The translations under genes and the position numbers were made by a program. Source: Marinobacter confluentis (lineage in GTDB: Bacteria > Pseudomonadota > Gammaproteobacteria > Pseudomonadales > Oleiphilaceae). From it: 64,000 nt of DNA. Each line of letters opens with the position of its first letter. Positions within the stretch are counted from its first letter, which is position 1. Positions 44,433 through 54,170 of this stretch are shown here, in pieces. The DNA lies in the NCBI RefSeq assembly GCF_004785685.1, contig NZ_SRPF01000002.1:992001-1056000 (forward strand), written 5' to 3'. A model generated the notes under the pieces. It searched no databases and was not told the origin of the DNA. It worked only from the letters and a program-made list of their open reading frames with translations.

Positions 44433-46158
44433 GTTCGTCCTTCAATTCTTCGTTAATGGCTTCTTCCAGCGTCGGGTGAAAACTGACTACGCCCTTTTCC
44501 GGCCTGACCCCGGCCCGGGCCAGGGTGCGCAGGGGCTGAAACTGTAGATCCGCGATAACGACCCGGGTGCCATCGCGGCGGCAGGTGTCAATCAGCCTGG
44601 TCAGCGCGGATAGCCCTCCGGCATCCAGAATGGTGACACCATCCATGTTGAGAACCAGCCCCCGGGCGCTGGCCGAGAGTTGCGCCAGGTCCCCGAAAAC
44701 ACGGTCAGCAGCGGCAAAAAACAGGGGCCCGTTGATCTTGAACACCTGCCAGCCCGGCGGAAGCGTGGTCTGCGCCAGGCGCTTGCTGTCAGTAATGTCG
44801 GTTACCCGGGTCATCTGGGCCATTTCCCGCATGAACAGCACCGCTGCCAGAAGGATGCCGGTGGTAATCGCAATCACCATATCCAGCACGACGGTAAGCG
44901 AGAAACAGGTGATGAACACCAGAATGTCACTGCGGGGCGCTTTTTTGATCAGGTGAACGGATTTCGGGGCCTCACTCATGTTCCAGGCCACCATCATAAG
45001 CAACGCGGCCATGGCGGCCATAGGCAGATAAGCCAATAACGGCGCCAGTGATACCAGGGCAAGCAGAACGACCAGTGCATGCACCATAGCCGCAACCGGG
45101 GACTCGGCCCCGGCACGGTAATTCGCCGCTGAACGAGCAATGGCCGCGGTCGCGGTAATGCCACCGAAAAAGGGTGTGATCACGTTGCCAATACCCTGCC
45201 CCAGAAGCTCGCTGTTGGCACTATGGCGCTTGCCGGTCATGCCATCCAGCACAACCGCACAAAGCAGAGATTCAATAGCGCCCAGCATGGCAATAGCAAA
45301 GGCCGCGGGTAACAGCTCCACCACCATATCCCAGCTTATGCCGAGCGGCTTACCACTGGCATCCGGGCGCTCCCAGGGCCAGGCAAACTCTGGCAGAAAA
45401 GGCGGAATGCCGGCGCCGGTGGTGCCGTCCGCCAGCAGGTAACTGAACCGCGAACCGATGGTGTCAATGGACGCGCCACTGGCATTCAGTACAACGGCCA
45501 GCAGGCTGCCAATGATCACCGCCGGCAAATGGGGCGGCACCGGTGTTTTCAGGCGGGGCCACAGCAGCATTACCGCCAGGGTGGCGGCTGCCACCAGCGT
45601 GGTCAGACCATCCAGGCCCGGCAGCGCCTGCCAGACCGCCGCCAGTTTATCCCAGTAGTACTCGGGCATCTGCTCGATATCAAGCCCGAAAAAATCGCGA
45701 AGCTGCAGCGTTGCTATCACCACCGCAATACCGCCGGTGAAGCCCAGAGTGACCGCTTCGGGGATGTATTCAATGAAGCGCCCCAGGCGCATGAATGCCA
45801 TCAACAGCAACAACAGGCCGGACATCAGGGATGCCAGCAGCAGGCCACCCAGGCCGTAGGTCTGGGCAATGGGATAGAGGATGACGACAAAGGCGGCCGT
45901 CGGGCCGGAAATACTGAAACGGCTACCGCCGGTCAGAGCGATGATAAAGCCGGCAATGAATGCGGTATAAAGGCCGTACTGGGGTGGAACACCACTGGCA
46001 ATCGCCAACGCCATGGCCAACGGTATGGCGATGATACCCACTGTGATGCCGGCCAGGAGGTCGCGGCCGAATCGTCTGGAGCTGTAGCGCTCATCAAAAC
46101 AGGCTTCACGCAGGGCATGAGCCAGCCGAAGCGAGAAAAGATGGGCACGATGCGACAT
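44410..46158 (-). CDS. SulP-family anion transporter with STAS domain
   Basis: A 582-residue transporter with about 14 membrane helices (residues 30-425) showing GVPPQYGLYTAFIAGFI and SRFSISGPTAAFVVIL, the SulP hallmarks, followed by a C-terminal STAS domain (about 450-565: GLVLNMDGVTILDAGGLSAL). DauA-like members move C4-dicarboxylates and others sulfate or bicarbonate; the substrate cannot be set here. It overlaps the CASTOR/POLLUX channel gene. Confidence 0.9.
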   Translation of the reverse strand: MSHRAHLFSLRLAHALREACFDERYSSRRFGRDLLAGITVGIIAIPLAMALAIASGVPPQYGLYTAFIAGFIIALTGGSRFSISGPTAAFVVILYPIAQTYGLGGLLLASLMSGLLLLLMAFMRLGRFIEYIPEAVTLGFTGGIAVVIATLQLRDFFGLDIEQMPEYYWDKLAAVWQALPGLDGLTTLVAAATLAVMLLWPRLKTPVPPHLPAVIIGSLLAVVLNASGASIDTIGSRFSYLLADGTTGAGIPPFLPEFAWPWERPDASGKPLGISWDMVVELLPAAFAIAMLGAIESLLCAVVLDGMTGKRHSANSELLGQGIGNVITPFFGGITATAAIARSAANYRAGAESPVAAMVHALVVLLALVSLAPLLAYLPMAAMAALLMMVAWNMSEAPKSVHLIKKAPRSDILVFITCFSLTVVLDMVIAITTGILLAAVLFMREMAQMTRVTDITDSKRLAQTTLPPGWQVFKINGPLFFAAADRVFGDLAQLSASARGLVLNMDGVTILDAGGLSALTRLIDTCRRDGTRVVIADLQFQPLRTLARAGVRPEKGVVSFHPTLEEAINEELKDEHAAIPTH

Positions 46159-46259
46159 TAAAAGTCCCTAAAAACAGGCCAGAACAACAAAAGGCTGACA
46201 GCCAACCGGATTTCATGGTCGTATAAGCAACTATGACCAACTTTCAGTATGCCCGACAC

Positions 46260-47291
46260 ATGAATCACAGGTTTCCTGCTCTCCTGCGCCTTCCCGCATT
46301 GCTTGCCAGCCTGATGTTTGCCGGCTGCGCGGCGGTCACCGGCAGCCAGCCGGGCAATGGGTCCGGCGTATTGGCACCGCAATCCCAATATGATTCTATC
46401 ATTACCGATAACCAGGGCAGCCCTCTATCCATCAACCAGCTGGCAGAAAAACTCGCGCCTGCGGATGTAGTAGTGATTGGCGAATACCACGGCCATCACG
46501 GCGCCCACCTGCTGCAGGCGCTGTTGCAATCAGCCCTGTATCAGCAGCGCCCCCGGCAAGTGCTGAGTATGGAGCAGTTCACCCTCGATAATCAGTCCGA
46601 ACTGGACCGGTATCTGGCCGGCAAGACCGGTGAAGAAGAGCTGATTGCCGATGCCGACGCATGGTCAAACTACAAGGCTTCCTACCGGCCGCTGGTGGAG
46701 TTCTCAAAGCGCCGGGGCATTCCGGTCATTGCTGCCAATGCACCAGCGGATATTGTCCGGTGTGTGGGTCGCAACGGTGTCTACTATCTCGATCAACTCG
46801 ATGCCCGGCGGCGCATACAGCTGCCGGATGAGCCCTTTCTAGACACGCCAGCTTATCGCAAGAAATTTTTTGCAGCGCTCGGTGGCGCTCATGGCTCAGA
46901 CCAGGACAGCGCAAAGCCCGGAAAACGGCTTGAAAACAGCTATCTGGCCCAGCTTCTACGGGATAATACCATGGCGGACCGTGTCGTCGGGGCCCTGGCA
47001 GAGAACCCTGGCCATCAGGTGGTTCACCTGACCGGCACCTTTCACTCCGAAGACCGTCTGGGCATGGTGGCTGCCCTGGAAAAGCAGCGTGCGGACCTGA
47101 AGGTCGCGGTTGTCAGCCCGGTATTCTGGCAGGCGGGCGATGATCTGGACAGCCTGGTGGAAGCCCACAAGGGTAAGGGCGACTATCTCTATTTCCTGCA
47201 GCCTTTGCCAACTCAGTATAAAAGCAGTGAACGCCAGCGCGATGCAATGATGGCGCAGTTCCGCGAGGCCGGCGAATATTCCTGTGACTGA
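46260..47291 (+). CDS. ChaN-family (PhuW-like) lipoprotein
   Basis: A 343-residue iron- or heme-linked lipoprotein. MNHRFPALLRLPALLASLMFAGC is a lipoprotein signal with the cysteine near residue 23 in the frame starting at 46260; a longer start at 46233 is possible and neither has a clear ribosome-binding site. The mature segment has DVVVIGEYHGHHGAHL and VLSMEQFTLDNQSELDRYL and ends with VVHLTGTFHSEDRLG, the ChaN pattern in which a conserved tyrosine and histidines contact heme. It is divergent from the SulP gene. Confidence 0.83.
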   Translation: MNHRFPALLRLPALLASLMFAGCAAVTGSQPGNGSGVLAPQSQYDSIITDNQGSPLSINQLAEKLAPADVVVIGEYHGHHGAHLLQALLQSALYQQRPRQVLSMEQFTLDNQSELDRYLAGKTGEEELIADADAWSNYKASYRPLVEFSKRRGIPVIAANAPADIVRCVGRNGVYYLDQLDARRRIQLPDEPFLDTPAYRKKFFAALGGAHGSDQDSAKPGKRLENSYLAQLLRDNTMADRVVGALAENPGHQVVHLTGTFHSEDRLGMVAALEKQRADLKVAVVSPVFWQAGDDLDSLVEAHKGKGDYLYFLQPLPTQYKSSERQRDAMMAQFREAGEYSCD

Positions 47292-47313
47292 ACCAGACAG
47301 CTGAGCGTTGGAA

Positions 47314-48387
47314 TTACTGGGTCTGTACCATCTCGTCTGTAACCTGATATTCCCCGTTCAGCCAACGCACGATCTCACGGGCGGCCGGGTGATCGAAGCC
47401 TTCGTAGGTCGCCTTCAGCGCCTGTTTGCGCTCGCCGGTCATCCGCTGCAGCCCGGTGTCCTGAAGCAGTAGCAGATCCGCACCGACCTGTTCCGCCAGC
47501 GCATCACCCAGCACCTCATAGGCGGCATTCCCAAACGCCCGGCCATACTCATAACTCGCACCCTGCTCATAGGCCGTCGCCAGCGTGATCGCCGGAATGC
47601 CGGTCAGCGTGGGCTGCAAAGCGGGATTGATCGCGTGGCCCGACAGTTTTTCGGCATTGGCAGCGGGTCGGCCGGTGAAGCCTCTCAGATGCAGGTGTCG
47701 AGACATCCGGTCGCCGTCATTCACCGGGTAGTTGTCCCAAAGCAGCGGCTTACGTTGCAACAGCTGCCCCACTCTTTCCAGGTGCCCTGGCGACACTTCC
47801 CGGGCGCAGACTTCCTCGCCAGTCCAGAACACCCGGATATCCGGATGCAGATGTTCCCCCAAATCTGCCAGATAGCTCTCTGGCCGGGGCCCGAACACCC
47901 GGTCAAGAACCGGATCGTCAGAATAATAGGTAGGGCAGATGGTAAGCCGGCTGGCCCCGGTCCGGGCGCGGATCCATTCCATGATTTCCACCTGTCTCGC
48001 GGCCAGGTCAGGGAGATCGCTGTGCATGTCATCGAACAGAATAGCCAGCTCCTGAACGCCAACCTCATCCAGAAACGTCAGCTTTGCCGACAGCGCCGAG
48101 CGGGCCCGTTCGTCGAAATTATTGAATACCTCAAACGGACTCAACCCGACCCCGAAGCGAACACCCTTTTCACCGCAGAACGTTGCAAAATCCGCCAGTT
48201 CTGCCGCCAGCTCGGGCGGGTGCGGCTGATCCCAGCGACGGCGCAGATAGGCATCGGCCTTGGGCGCATACAGATAGAACCGGTAACCGTGGGGCGCCAG
48301 CTGTGCAACCAGCTGCTTACGCTCGTCCCAGCGCCAGAGCGGCCCGTAGAAGCCCTCGATAATGCCAAGTTCAATCGCTGATGCCAT
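47314..48387 (-). CDS. GH84 beta-N-acetylglucosaminidase domain protein
   Basis: A 357-residue cytosolic-type hydrolase beginning at ATG 48387 (AAGG seven bases upstream). The start GIIEGFYGPLWRWDERKQLV and the catalytic Asp pair in LAILFDDMHSD, with WDNYPVND, are the signature of GH84 enzymes such as O-GlcNAcase NagJ, which act with substrate-assisted catalysis. No signal peptide is visible, and no carbohydrate-binding domain follows, unlike many secreted members. Substrate unknown; possibly GlcNAc-modified or peptidoglycan-derived material. Confidence 0.85.
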   Translation of the reverse strand: MASAIELGIIEGFYGPLWRWDERKQLVAQLAPHGYRFYLYAPKADAYLRRRWDQPHPPELAAELADFATFCGEKGVRFGVGLSPFEVFNNFDERARSALSAKLTFLDEVGVQELAILFDDMHSDLPDLAARQVEIMEWIRARTGASRLTICPTYYSDDPVLDRVFGPRPESYLADLGEHLHPDIRVFWTGEEVCAREVSPGHLERVGQLLQRKPLLWDNYPVNDGDRMSRHLHLRGFTGRPAANAEKLSGHAINPALQPTLTGIPAITLATAYEQGASYEYGRAFGNAAYEVLGDALAEQVGADLLLLQDTGLQRMTGERKQALKATYEGFDHPAAREIVRWLNGEYQVTDEMVQTQ

Positions 48388-48491
48388 GACTGCCTTTTCC
48401 CACTGTCGGGTAGAACATAAATATCGTTTCAGACTAGCTGATATTGATCGCCAATCACCAGTAACCACTGGCCAGATTATCCCCGAAAGGT

Positions 48492-48511
48492 TACTGTATA
48501 TATAAACAGTA
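48492..48511. promoter_or_regulatory. Putative LexA (SOS) box
   Basis: TACTGTATATATAAACAGTA, one mismatch from the Escherichia coli consensus TACTGTATATATATACAGTA. It lies 16 bases before the radical SAM gene and about 105 bases upstream of the GH84 gene, so it can repress the former directly. Confidence 0.88.
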
Positions 48512-48526
48512 TTCAGGTGAGCAGCC

Positions 48527-49588
48527 ATGAAAACACGCGGCACCGCAACCAACCCGCACAACCGGTTTCAACCGATCGTCACCGACCGGGACACGGATGA
48601 CGGATGGTATCAGGACCCTGCAGACGAGGTGTGCCCGGATTCAATCGCAACCCAGGTCACCGACGAGCAGGTAAAAAGCATCATCAGCCGCAATCAATCG
48701 CCGGACGTGCCCTTTGATCAGTCAATCAACCCTTACCGTGGCTGCGAGCATGCCTGCGTATACTGCTTTGCCCGGCCCACTCACGCCTATTGGGACATGT
48801 CCCCCGGGCTGGATTTTGAAACCCGGCTGATCGCCAAACCCAACGCCGCGCAAAAACTCCGGGAAACGCTGGACAAGCCTGGCTACCAGCCAAAGCCCAT
48901 AGCCCTGGGCGTCAACACTGATGCCTATCAGCCGATTGAAAAGCAGCGCCGGATCACCCGGGAGGTTCTGGAAGTACTGGCTGAATACCAGCACCCGGTA
49001 TCGATCATTACCAAAGGTGCGCTGATTCTGCGCGATCTCGACCTGCTTTCGGATATGGCCAGTCAGGGTCTATGCTCGGTGCGGGTCAGCCTGACGACCC
49101 TGGACAACACCCTCAAAGCAAAAATGGAGCCCCGGACGGCGGCGCCCGTAACTCGCCTGAAAATCATCCGTGAGCTGTCTGCCGCGGGTGTACCAACCGG
49201 CATTGTTCTCGGCCCGGTGATTCCGTTTATCAACGACCATGAACTCGAGAAAATACTGGTGGCAGCGGCGGAAGCCGGCGCCAGCCGGGCCAGCTGGATC
49301 ATGCTGCGACTGCCCCATGAACTGGACGAACTGTTCCGAGACTGGCTTCAGCGTCACTTTCCGGACAGGGCTGAGCGGGTCATGGGCCGCATTCAGGATT
49401 TGCGTGGCGGCAAAAGTTACGATTCCACGTTCGGGCGCCGCATGACCGGAACAGGCCCCTATTCCGATCTGATTCGCCAGCGATTTTCAAAAAAGGCAAA
49501 CAGCCTGAGTCTGGCACTCCACGAAGCCGAACCGTTGCGCACTGACCGGTTCCGTCGCCCTGGCGGCCAGCAGATTGCACTGTTTTGA
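48527..49588 (+). CDS. PA0069-family radical SAM protein (SplB-like), SOS-regulated
   Basis: A 353-residue radical SAM enzyme. The iron-sulfur cysteines are in RGCEHACVYCFARPTH (CxxxCxxC) near residue 75. The rest, including IITKGALILRDLDLL and MLRLPHELDELFRDWL, matches the PA0069 family, related to spore photoproduct lyase. In Pseudomonas aeruginosa PA0069 is in the LexA regulon, and the box here supports the same control. A DNA-damage role is inferred. AGGTGAG is five bases before the ATG. Confidence 0.85.
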   Translation: MKTRGTATNPHNRFQPIVTDRDTDDGWYQDPADEVCPDSIATQVTDEQVKSIISRNQSPDVPFDQSINPYRGCEHACVYCFARPTHAYWDMSPGLDFETRLIAKPNAAQKLRETLDKPGYQPKPIALGVNTDAYQPIEKQRRITREVLEVLAEYQHPVSIITKGALILRDLDLLSDMASQGLCSVRVSLTTLDNTLKAKMEPRTAAPVTRLKIIRELSAAGVPTGIVLGPVIPFINDHELEKILVAAAEAGASRASWIMLRLPHELDELFRDWLQRHFPDRAERVMGRIQDLRGGKSYDSTFGRRMTGTGPYSDLIRQRFSKKANSLSLALHEAEPLRTDRFRRPGGQQIALF

Positions 49589-49742
49589 GGCAGCTAAGAC
49601 CTAGGTCGAACAAACACCGGTTTTTCGTTCCACTGGCTACCGGATATTGTTACCTTATCGTTGAGTAAGAAAACTAAATGGCCCAAGACGGCCAGAATAC
49701 CCATAAGAAAATACAACAATGACAAAAGAGGTTAGCTGAACA

Positions 49743-50819
49743 ATGAGAATCCGTTCTGTTCTATCCGCAGCCGTGATGGCAATTGCAACCACCTTTGCTT
49801 CGACACAGGCCCTGGCCCAGGAAACCTTCACTCTCCGCCTGGCGGAAACCTGGGGACCCAACTTTCCGATCTTCGGTGACACCACCAAGAACTTCGCCGA
49901 GCGCGTTGAAAAAATGTCCGACGGACGCCTGAAAGTCCGCATCGACTCCGCCAACAAGCACAAGGCACCGTTGGGCGTTTTCGACATGGTCAAGGCCGGC
50001 CAGTACGACATGGGCCACTCCGCGTCCTACTACTGGAAAGGCAAGGTGCCCGAAACCCTGTTTTTCACCAGCATGCCGTTTGGCATGACCGCTGTTGAAC
50101 AGTGGGCCTGGTTCTACCACGGCGGTGGCATGGAACTGATGCAGGAAGTCTACGAGCCCCACAACATGCTGTCTTTCCCCGGCGGTAACACCGGCGTTCA
50201 GATGGGCGGCTGGTTCCGCAAGGAAATCAAGACTTTGGAAGACCTTCAAGGCCTGAAAATGCGTATCCCGGGCTTTCAGGGTGAGGTATTTGCGGAAGTG
50301 GGCGTTAACCCCACCAACATCGCCCCGGGCGAGCTTTACACCGCGCTTGAGCGTAACACCATTGATGCCGTTGAATGGGTAGGCCCGGCACTGGACCTGC
50401 GTCTTGGTTTCCAGCAGATCGCTGACTACTACTACACCGGCTGGCACGAGCCTGCGACCGAACTGCAGTTCCTGGTCAACAAGAAAGTCTGGGAAAAGCT
50501 GCCGGCTGACCTGCAGGAAATCATGCGCATAGCCATGCGTACAGCGTCCTACGACATGCTGATTCACTCCCAGCACGCCAACGCTGAAGCCTGGGCCACC
50601 ATCAAGGAAAAGCACCCGAACGTGCAGATCAAGCAGTTCCCCAAGGAAATTTTCCAGGCCATGTATGACGCCAACGAGAAGCTTCTGGCGGAAGCGGCCG
50701 AAGGCAACGAGCAGGCGGCACGCATTATTGAATCCCAGGAAAATTACCTGAACCAGAGCCGTGCCTACACGGATATCTCAACCCGGGCCTATCTCAACAC
50801 GATGACTGAAGTCGAGTAA
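49743..50819 (+). CDS. dctP: TRAP transporter substrate-binding protein
   Basis: A 358-residue periplasmic protein with a signal peptide ending near residue 27 (TQALAQE). The LRLAETWGPNFPIFGDTTKNF start and the WVGPALDLRLGF...YYTGWHEPATELQFLVN segment (about residues 215-250) resemble TakP-type receptors for 2-oxo acids. It begins a three-gene TRAP system and is separated from dctQ by a terminator-like hairpin, which would let the binding protein be made in excess. AGAGG lies upstream of the ATG. Confidence 0.9.
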   Translation: MRIRSVLSAAVMAIATTFASTQALAQETFTLRLAETWGPNFPIFGDTTKNFAERVEKMSDGRLKVRIDSANKHKAPLGVFDMVKAGQYDMGHSASYYWKGKVPETLFFTSMPFGMTAVEQWAWFYHGGGMELMQEVYEPHNMLSFPGGNTGVQMGGWFRKEIKTLEDLQGLKMRIPGFQGEVFAEVGVNPTNIAPGELYTALERNTIDAVEWVGPALDLRLGFQQIADYYYTGWHEPATELQFLVNKKVWEKLPADLQEIMRIAMRTASYDMLIHSQHANAEAWATIKEKHPNVQIKQFPKEIFQAMYDANEKLLAEAAEGNEQAARIIESQENYLNQSRAYTDISTRAYLNTMTEVE

Positions 50820-50835
50820 GCTAGCGGCAGTAACG

Positions 50836-50867
50836 AACCGGGACCACCTCAGGGGGCCCCGGTTTTT
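50836..50867 (+). terminator. Hairpin after TRAP binding-protein gene
   Basis: AACCGGGaCCaCCT/AGGggGcCCCGGTT stem and five T. It is probably an attenuating terminator ahead of dctQM. Confidence 0.75.
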
Positions 50868-50918
50868 ATCGTTTATAGTAACCGGAAAATCGCCAGGCAC
50901 TCTGGCGGAGGATGATCG

Positions 50919-51464
50919 ATGCGTTGGATTATCAAGCTGGATAACGGCCTGGCCTGGCTGTCCACTTTTTGTGGTTGGGTCGCCTGTGCCGCGATGATAC
51001 TGATGGCGGGGAACGTCTTCTACGACGTTTTTACCCGCTACGTCCTGAACGACGTGTCCATCGGTATGCAGGAAATGGAGTGGCACCTGTATTCGGTGGT
51101 CTTCCTGCTTGGTATCCCCTACGCCCTGCGCACAGACGGACACGTACGCGTTGATGTGCTCTATGCCCGCTGGAGTGACAAAACCAAGGCATGGATCAAC
51201 CTCATTGGCGCCATTATTTTCATTATTCCCTTCTCCTATCTGATCTGGAAATACGGATACGCCTTTGCCGTAGAGTCCTTCAGCATGGGCGAAGGCAGCG
51301 CTGACCCGGGCGGCCTTCCCCACCGCTGGATCATCAAGAGCGTTATCCCGATTTCCGCCGTGTTTACCGGCATAGCCGGCCTGAACATGGCCACACAGGC
51401 CCTCCGGGTCATGTCCGGGGAGAAAACCTACGAAGCGAAACACGGCGCGGAGGGTCTCGCATGA
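50919..51464 (+). CDS. dctQ: TRAP transporter small permease subunit
   Basis: A 181-residue membrane protein with about four helices (FCGWVACAAMILMAGNVFYDV first) and the DctQ motif VRVDVLYARWSDKTKAWI. A GGAGG site is eight bases before the ATG. It overlaps dctM by four bases (ATGA). Confidence 0.9.
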   Translation: MRWIIKLDNGLAWLSTFCGWVACAAMILMAGNVFYDVFTRYVLNDVSIGMQEMEWHLYSVVFLLGIPYALRTDGHVRVDVLYARWSDKTKAWINLIGAIIFIIPFSYLIWKYGYAFAVESFSMGEGSADPGGLPHRWIIKSVIPISAVFTGIAGLNMATQALRVMSGEKTYEAKHGAEGLA

Positions 51465-52756
51465 TTGGCATGATTATGTTCGGGGTCGCCCTGCTGATGC
51501 TGATGTTCGGCTTCCCGGTTGCCTTTACCTTTGGCGGTGTTGCGCTGTTCTTCGGGGTGTTTGCCGAAGGCATGGATCTGTTCGCCTTCATGCCCTACCG
51601 GATCATGAGCGTCATGCAGAACACCACTCTCATGGCGGTACCCCTGTTTATTTTCATGGGTGTCGTGCTGCAGCGCACGAAACTGGCCGCACAGTTGCTG
51701 ACCTCCATGGGCCGCCTGTTCGGCGGACTGCCCGGTGGCCTGGCCATCTCCACGATTCTGGTGGGCGCGCTGCTTGCTGCCTCGACCGGTGTGGTAGGCG
51801 CCAGTGTGGTGGCCATGGGCCTGATTTCCCTGCCAGTCATGCTCGCCCACGGTTACGACAAACGGCTGGCCACGGGCACCATCTGTGGCGCCGGCACCCT
51901 GGGCCAGATTGTTCCTCCGTCCATCATCCTGATCATTCTGGGGGACGTACTGGGCCTTCCGGTAGGTGATCTGTTCAAGGCGGCGGTTCTACCCGGTGTT
52001 GTGCTGATTGGTCTGTATATTGTCTATATTCTTATTCTCACCCGGTTCAGACCGGAGATGGCGCCAGCCATGCCAGACGACAACAACAAATCCAGGAGCA
52101 AAGAGATACGTGACGCACTATTGGCGATCATCCCGCCACTGGCACTGATGGTTGTGGTCCTGGGCTCCATTTTTGCCGGTATCGCCACACCCACTGAGTC
52201 ATCTGCACTCGGCGGTGTCGGTGCGGTGATTCTGGCCCTGATCTATCGCCAGTTCTCGTTCAAGATGATCTGGGACGCCTCCAAGGACACGGTCAAGGTA
52301 ACCGCCATGGTATTCGCCATTCTGATTGGCGCGACCGCCTTCTCAATGGTGTTCAGCTACACCGGCGGTGATTATCTGCTGGAAGAGTGGATGCTGGCGC
52401 TCCCGGGCGAGAAATGGGGTTTCGTTATCCTGGCCATGCTGGTCATTCTGGTGCTGGGTTTCTTCATCGACTTTGTGGAAATCTCCTTCATCATCGTGCC
52501 CATTCTGGCGCCCGTGGCAGAAGCGTTGGGTATCAACATGCTGTGGTTTGCCATCCTGATTGCCATGAACCTGCAGACCAGCTTCCTGACGCCCCCCTTC
52601 GGGTTCAGTCTGTTCTACCTCAAGGGGGTGTCGCCCCCGGAAGTGAAAACAACCGACATATACCGGGGTGTAATGCCCTTTATTCTGATACAGATTGCCG
52701 TGCTGGCGGCAATCTTCATCATGCCGGAATGGTTCGGGATGAGCTCAAGCTACTGA
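51461..52756 (+). CDS. dctM: TRAP transporter large permease subunit
   Basis: A 431-residue transporter with about twelve membrane helices. GTLGQIVPPSIILIILGD and MNLQTSFLTPPFGFSLFY are conserved DctM segments. It carries out Na-coupled uptake with dctP and dctQ. It overlaps dctQ. Confidence 0.93.
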   Translation: MIGMIMFGVALLMLMFGFPVAFTFGGVALFFGVFAEGMDLFAFMPYRIMSVMQNTTLMAVPLFIFMGVVLQRTKLAAQLLTSMGRLFGGLPGGLAISTILVGALLAASTGVVGASVVAMGLISLPVMLAHGYDKRLATGTICGAGTLGQIVPPSIILIILGDVLGLPVGDLFKAAVLPGVVLIGLYIVYILILTRFRPEMAPAMPDDNNKSRSKEIRDALLAIIPPLALMVVVLGSIFAGIATPTESSALGGVGAVILALIYRQFSFKMIWDASKDTVKVTAMVFAILIGATAFSMVFSYTGGDYLLEEWMLALPGEKWGFVILAMLVILVLGFFIDFVEISFIIVPILAPVAEALGINMLWFAILIAMNLQTSFLTPPFGFSLFYLKGVSPPEVKTTDIYRGVMPFILIQIAVLAAIFIMPEWFGMSSSY

Positions 52757-52848
52757 ACCGACCCTGATCCCCTCTGGCGGAATGACAAACGCCAAACGTT
52801 TTCTATACTAAAGTCTATATGGAAACGGCCAGAGGGGATCATGGCACC

Positions 52849-54168
52849 ATGCGCGACAGTACAGCCCGTAATACAGCGGATTACCGCAACCAGCCCGAGA
52901 AAAAGCACTCCAACATGCTCGATCTGCCTCTTGAGGCAACCCAGGCAGACCGCGAGCCCCACAGCTATGAACGCTGGCTGATTGCCAAGCTGCTGCGCAT
53001 GGCGGGCTCCCCGCCCATCCGCTTTGAACTCTGGAATGGCGAACAGGTAGAACTGGAAGGCACCCAGCCCCAATTCACCATCCGCCTGAATGACCACAAA
53101 GCCCTCCTGACCCTGGTTTCCAACCCCAACCTTGCCTTTGGCGATCTTTACAGTGCCGGCAGGCTAGAGGTAACAGGCAACCTGCCAGACCTGATGGAGG
53201 CGCTGTATCGCAATATTCATCAGGCGAAGCAGCAATGGCCCAAATGGCTTGAAGCACTGTGGCGCAACCATAACCCCCGTTCGACTGGGCTCACGGAAGC
53301 TCGGGAGAACATCCATCATCACTACGATCTTGGCAACGATTTTTACAGGCTGTGGCTGGACACGGCTGAAATGCAGTACACCTGCGCCTATTACGAAACA
53401 CCGGAACTGACCCTGGAACAGGCCCAATTGGCCAAACTGGAACACGTCTGCCGTAAGCTGCGATTGAAACCCGGCATGATCGTAGCGGAGGCAGGCTGCG
53501 GCTGGGGCGGTCTGGGCCGATATATGGCACGGGAATACGGCGTCAAAGTCCACGCCTACAATATTTCAAAGGAACAGCTTGACTACGCGCGGGAAGAGGC
53601 GAAGCGCCAGAACCTGGACCACCTGATCGACTACATTGAAGACGATTACCGCAATATCGATGGCCAGTACGACGCCTTCGTCTCCGTTGGCATGCTCGAA
53701 CACGTCGGCAAGGACAACTTCCCGGCCATGTCCGACCTGATCCGCCGGGTACTGAAACCCGACGGCCTGGCGCTGCTCCACAGCATTGGGCGAAATCGCC
53801 CGATGCTGATGAACGCCTGGATTGAAAAGCGCATCTTCCCGGGGGCCTACCCCCCAAGCATTTCCGAATTCATGGGCATCTGCGAGCAGGGAGACTTTTC
53901 GGTACTGGATGTAGAGAACCTGCGCCTGCACTACGCCATGACACTGGCCCACTGGATGGAACGATTCCAGCAGCACCGCCAGACAATCACCGATCTGTAC
54001 GACGAAAACTTCACCCGAGCCTGGGAAATGTATCTGGCCGGTTCAATTGCGGCTTTTCGCGCCGGTTCCCTGCAGTTATTCCAGGTGGTGTTTACCCACG
54101 GGTCGAATAATCAGTTGCCACAGAGCCGTCGCGACCTTTACCAGAGCCCGGCCGCTCCAGAGGCATAA
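52849..54168 (+). CDS. cfa: Cyclopropane-fatty-acyl-phospholipid synthase family methyltransferase
   Basis: A 439-residue SAM enzyme that modifies double bonds of membrane lipid acyl chains. Seen are HHYDLGNDFYRLWLD, the SAM motif VAEAGCGWGGLGRYMAREYG, and SVGMLEHVGKDNFPAM. The start is uncertain: ATG 52819, 52849 or a later one; 52849 has GAGGGG eleven bases upstream. The stop codon is two bases from the next gene, a geranylgeranyl-reductase-like flavoprotein. That pairing resembles methyl-branched or furan-type fatty acid systems, so the product may not be a simple cyclopropane. Confidence 0.87.
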   Translation: MRDSTARNTADYRNQPEKKHSNMLDLPLEATQADREPHSYERWLIAKLLRMAGSPPIRFELWNGEQVELEGTQPQFTIRLNDHKALLTLVSNPNLAFGDLYSAGRLEVTGNLPDLMEALYRNIHQAKQQWPKWLEALWRNHNPRSTGLTEARENIHHHYDLGNDFYRLWLDTAEMQYTCAYYETPELTLEQAQLAKLEHVCRKLRLKPGMIVAEAGCGWGGLGRYMAREYGVKVHAYNISKEQLDYAREEAKRQNLDHLIDYIEDDYRNIDGQYDAFVSVGMLEHVGKDNFPAMSDLIRRVLKPDGLALLHSIGRNRPMLMNAWIEKRIFPGAYPPSISEFMGICEQGDFSVLDVENLRLHYAMTLAHWMERFQQHRQTITDLYDENFTRAWEMYLAGSIAAFRAGSLQLFQVVFTHGSNNQLPQSRRDLYQSPAAPEA

Positions 54169-54170
54169 CA

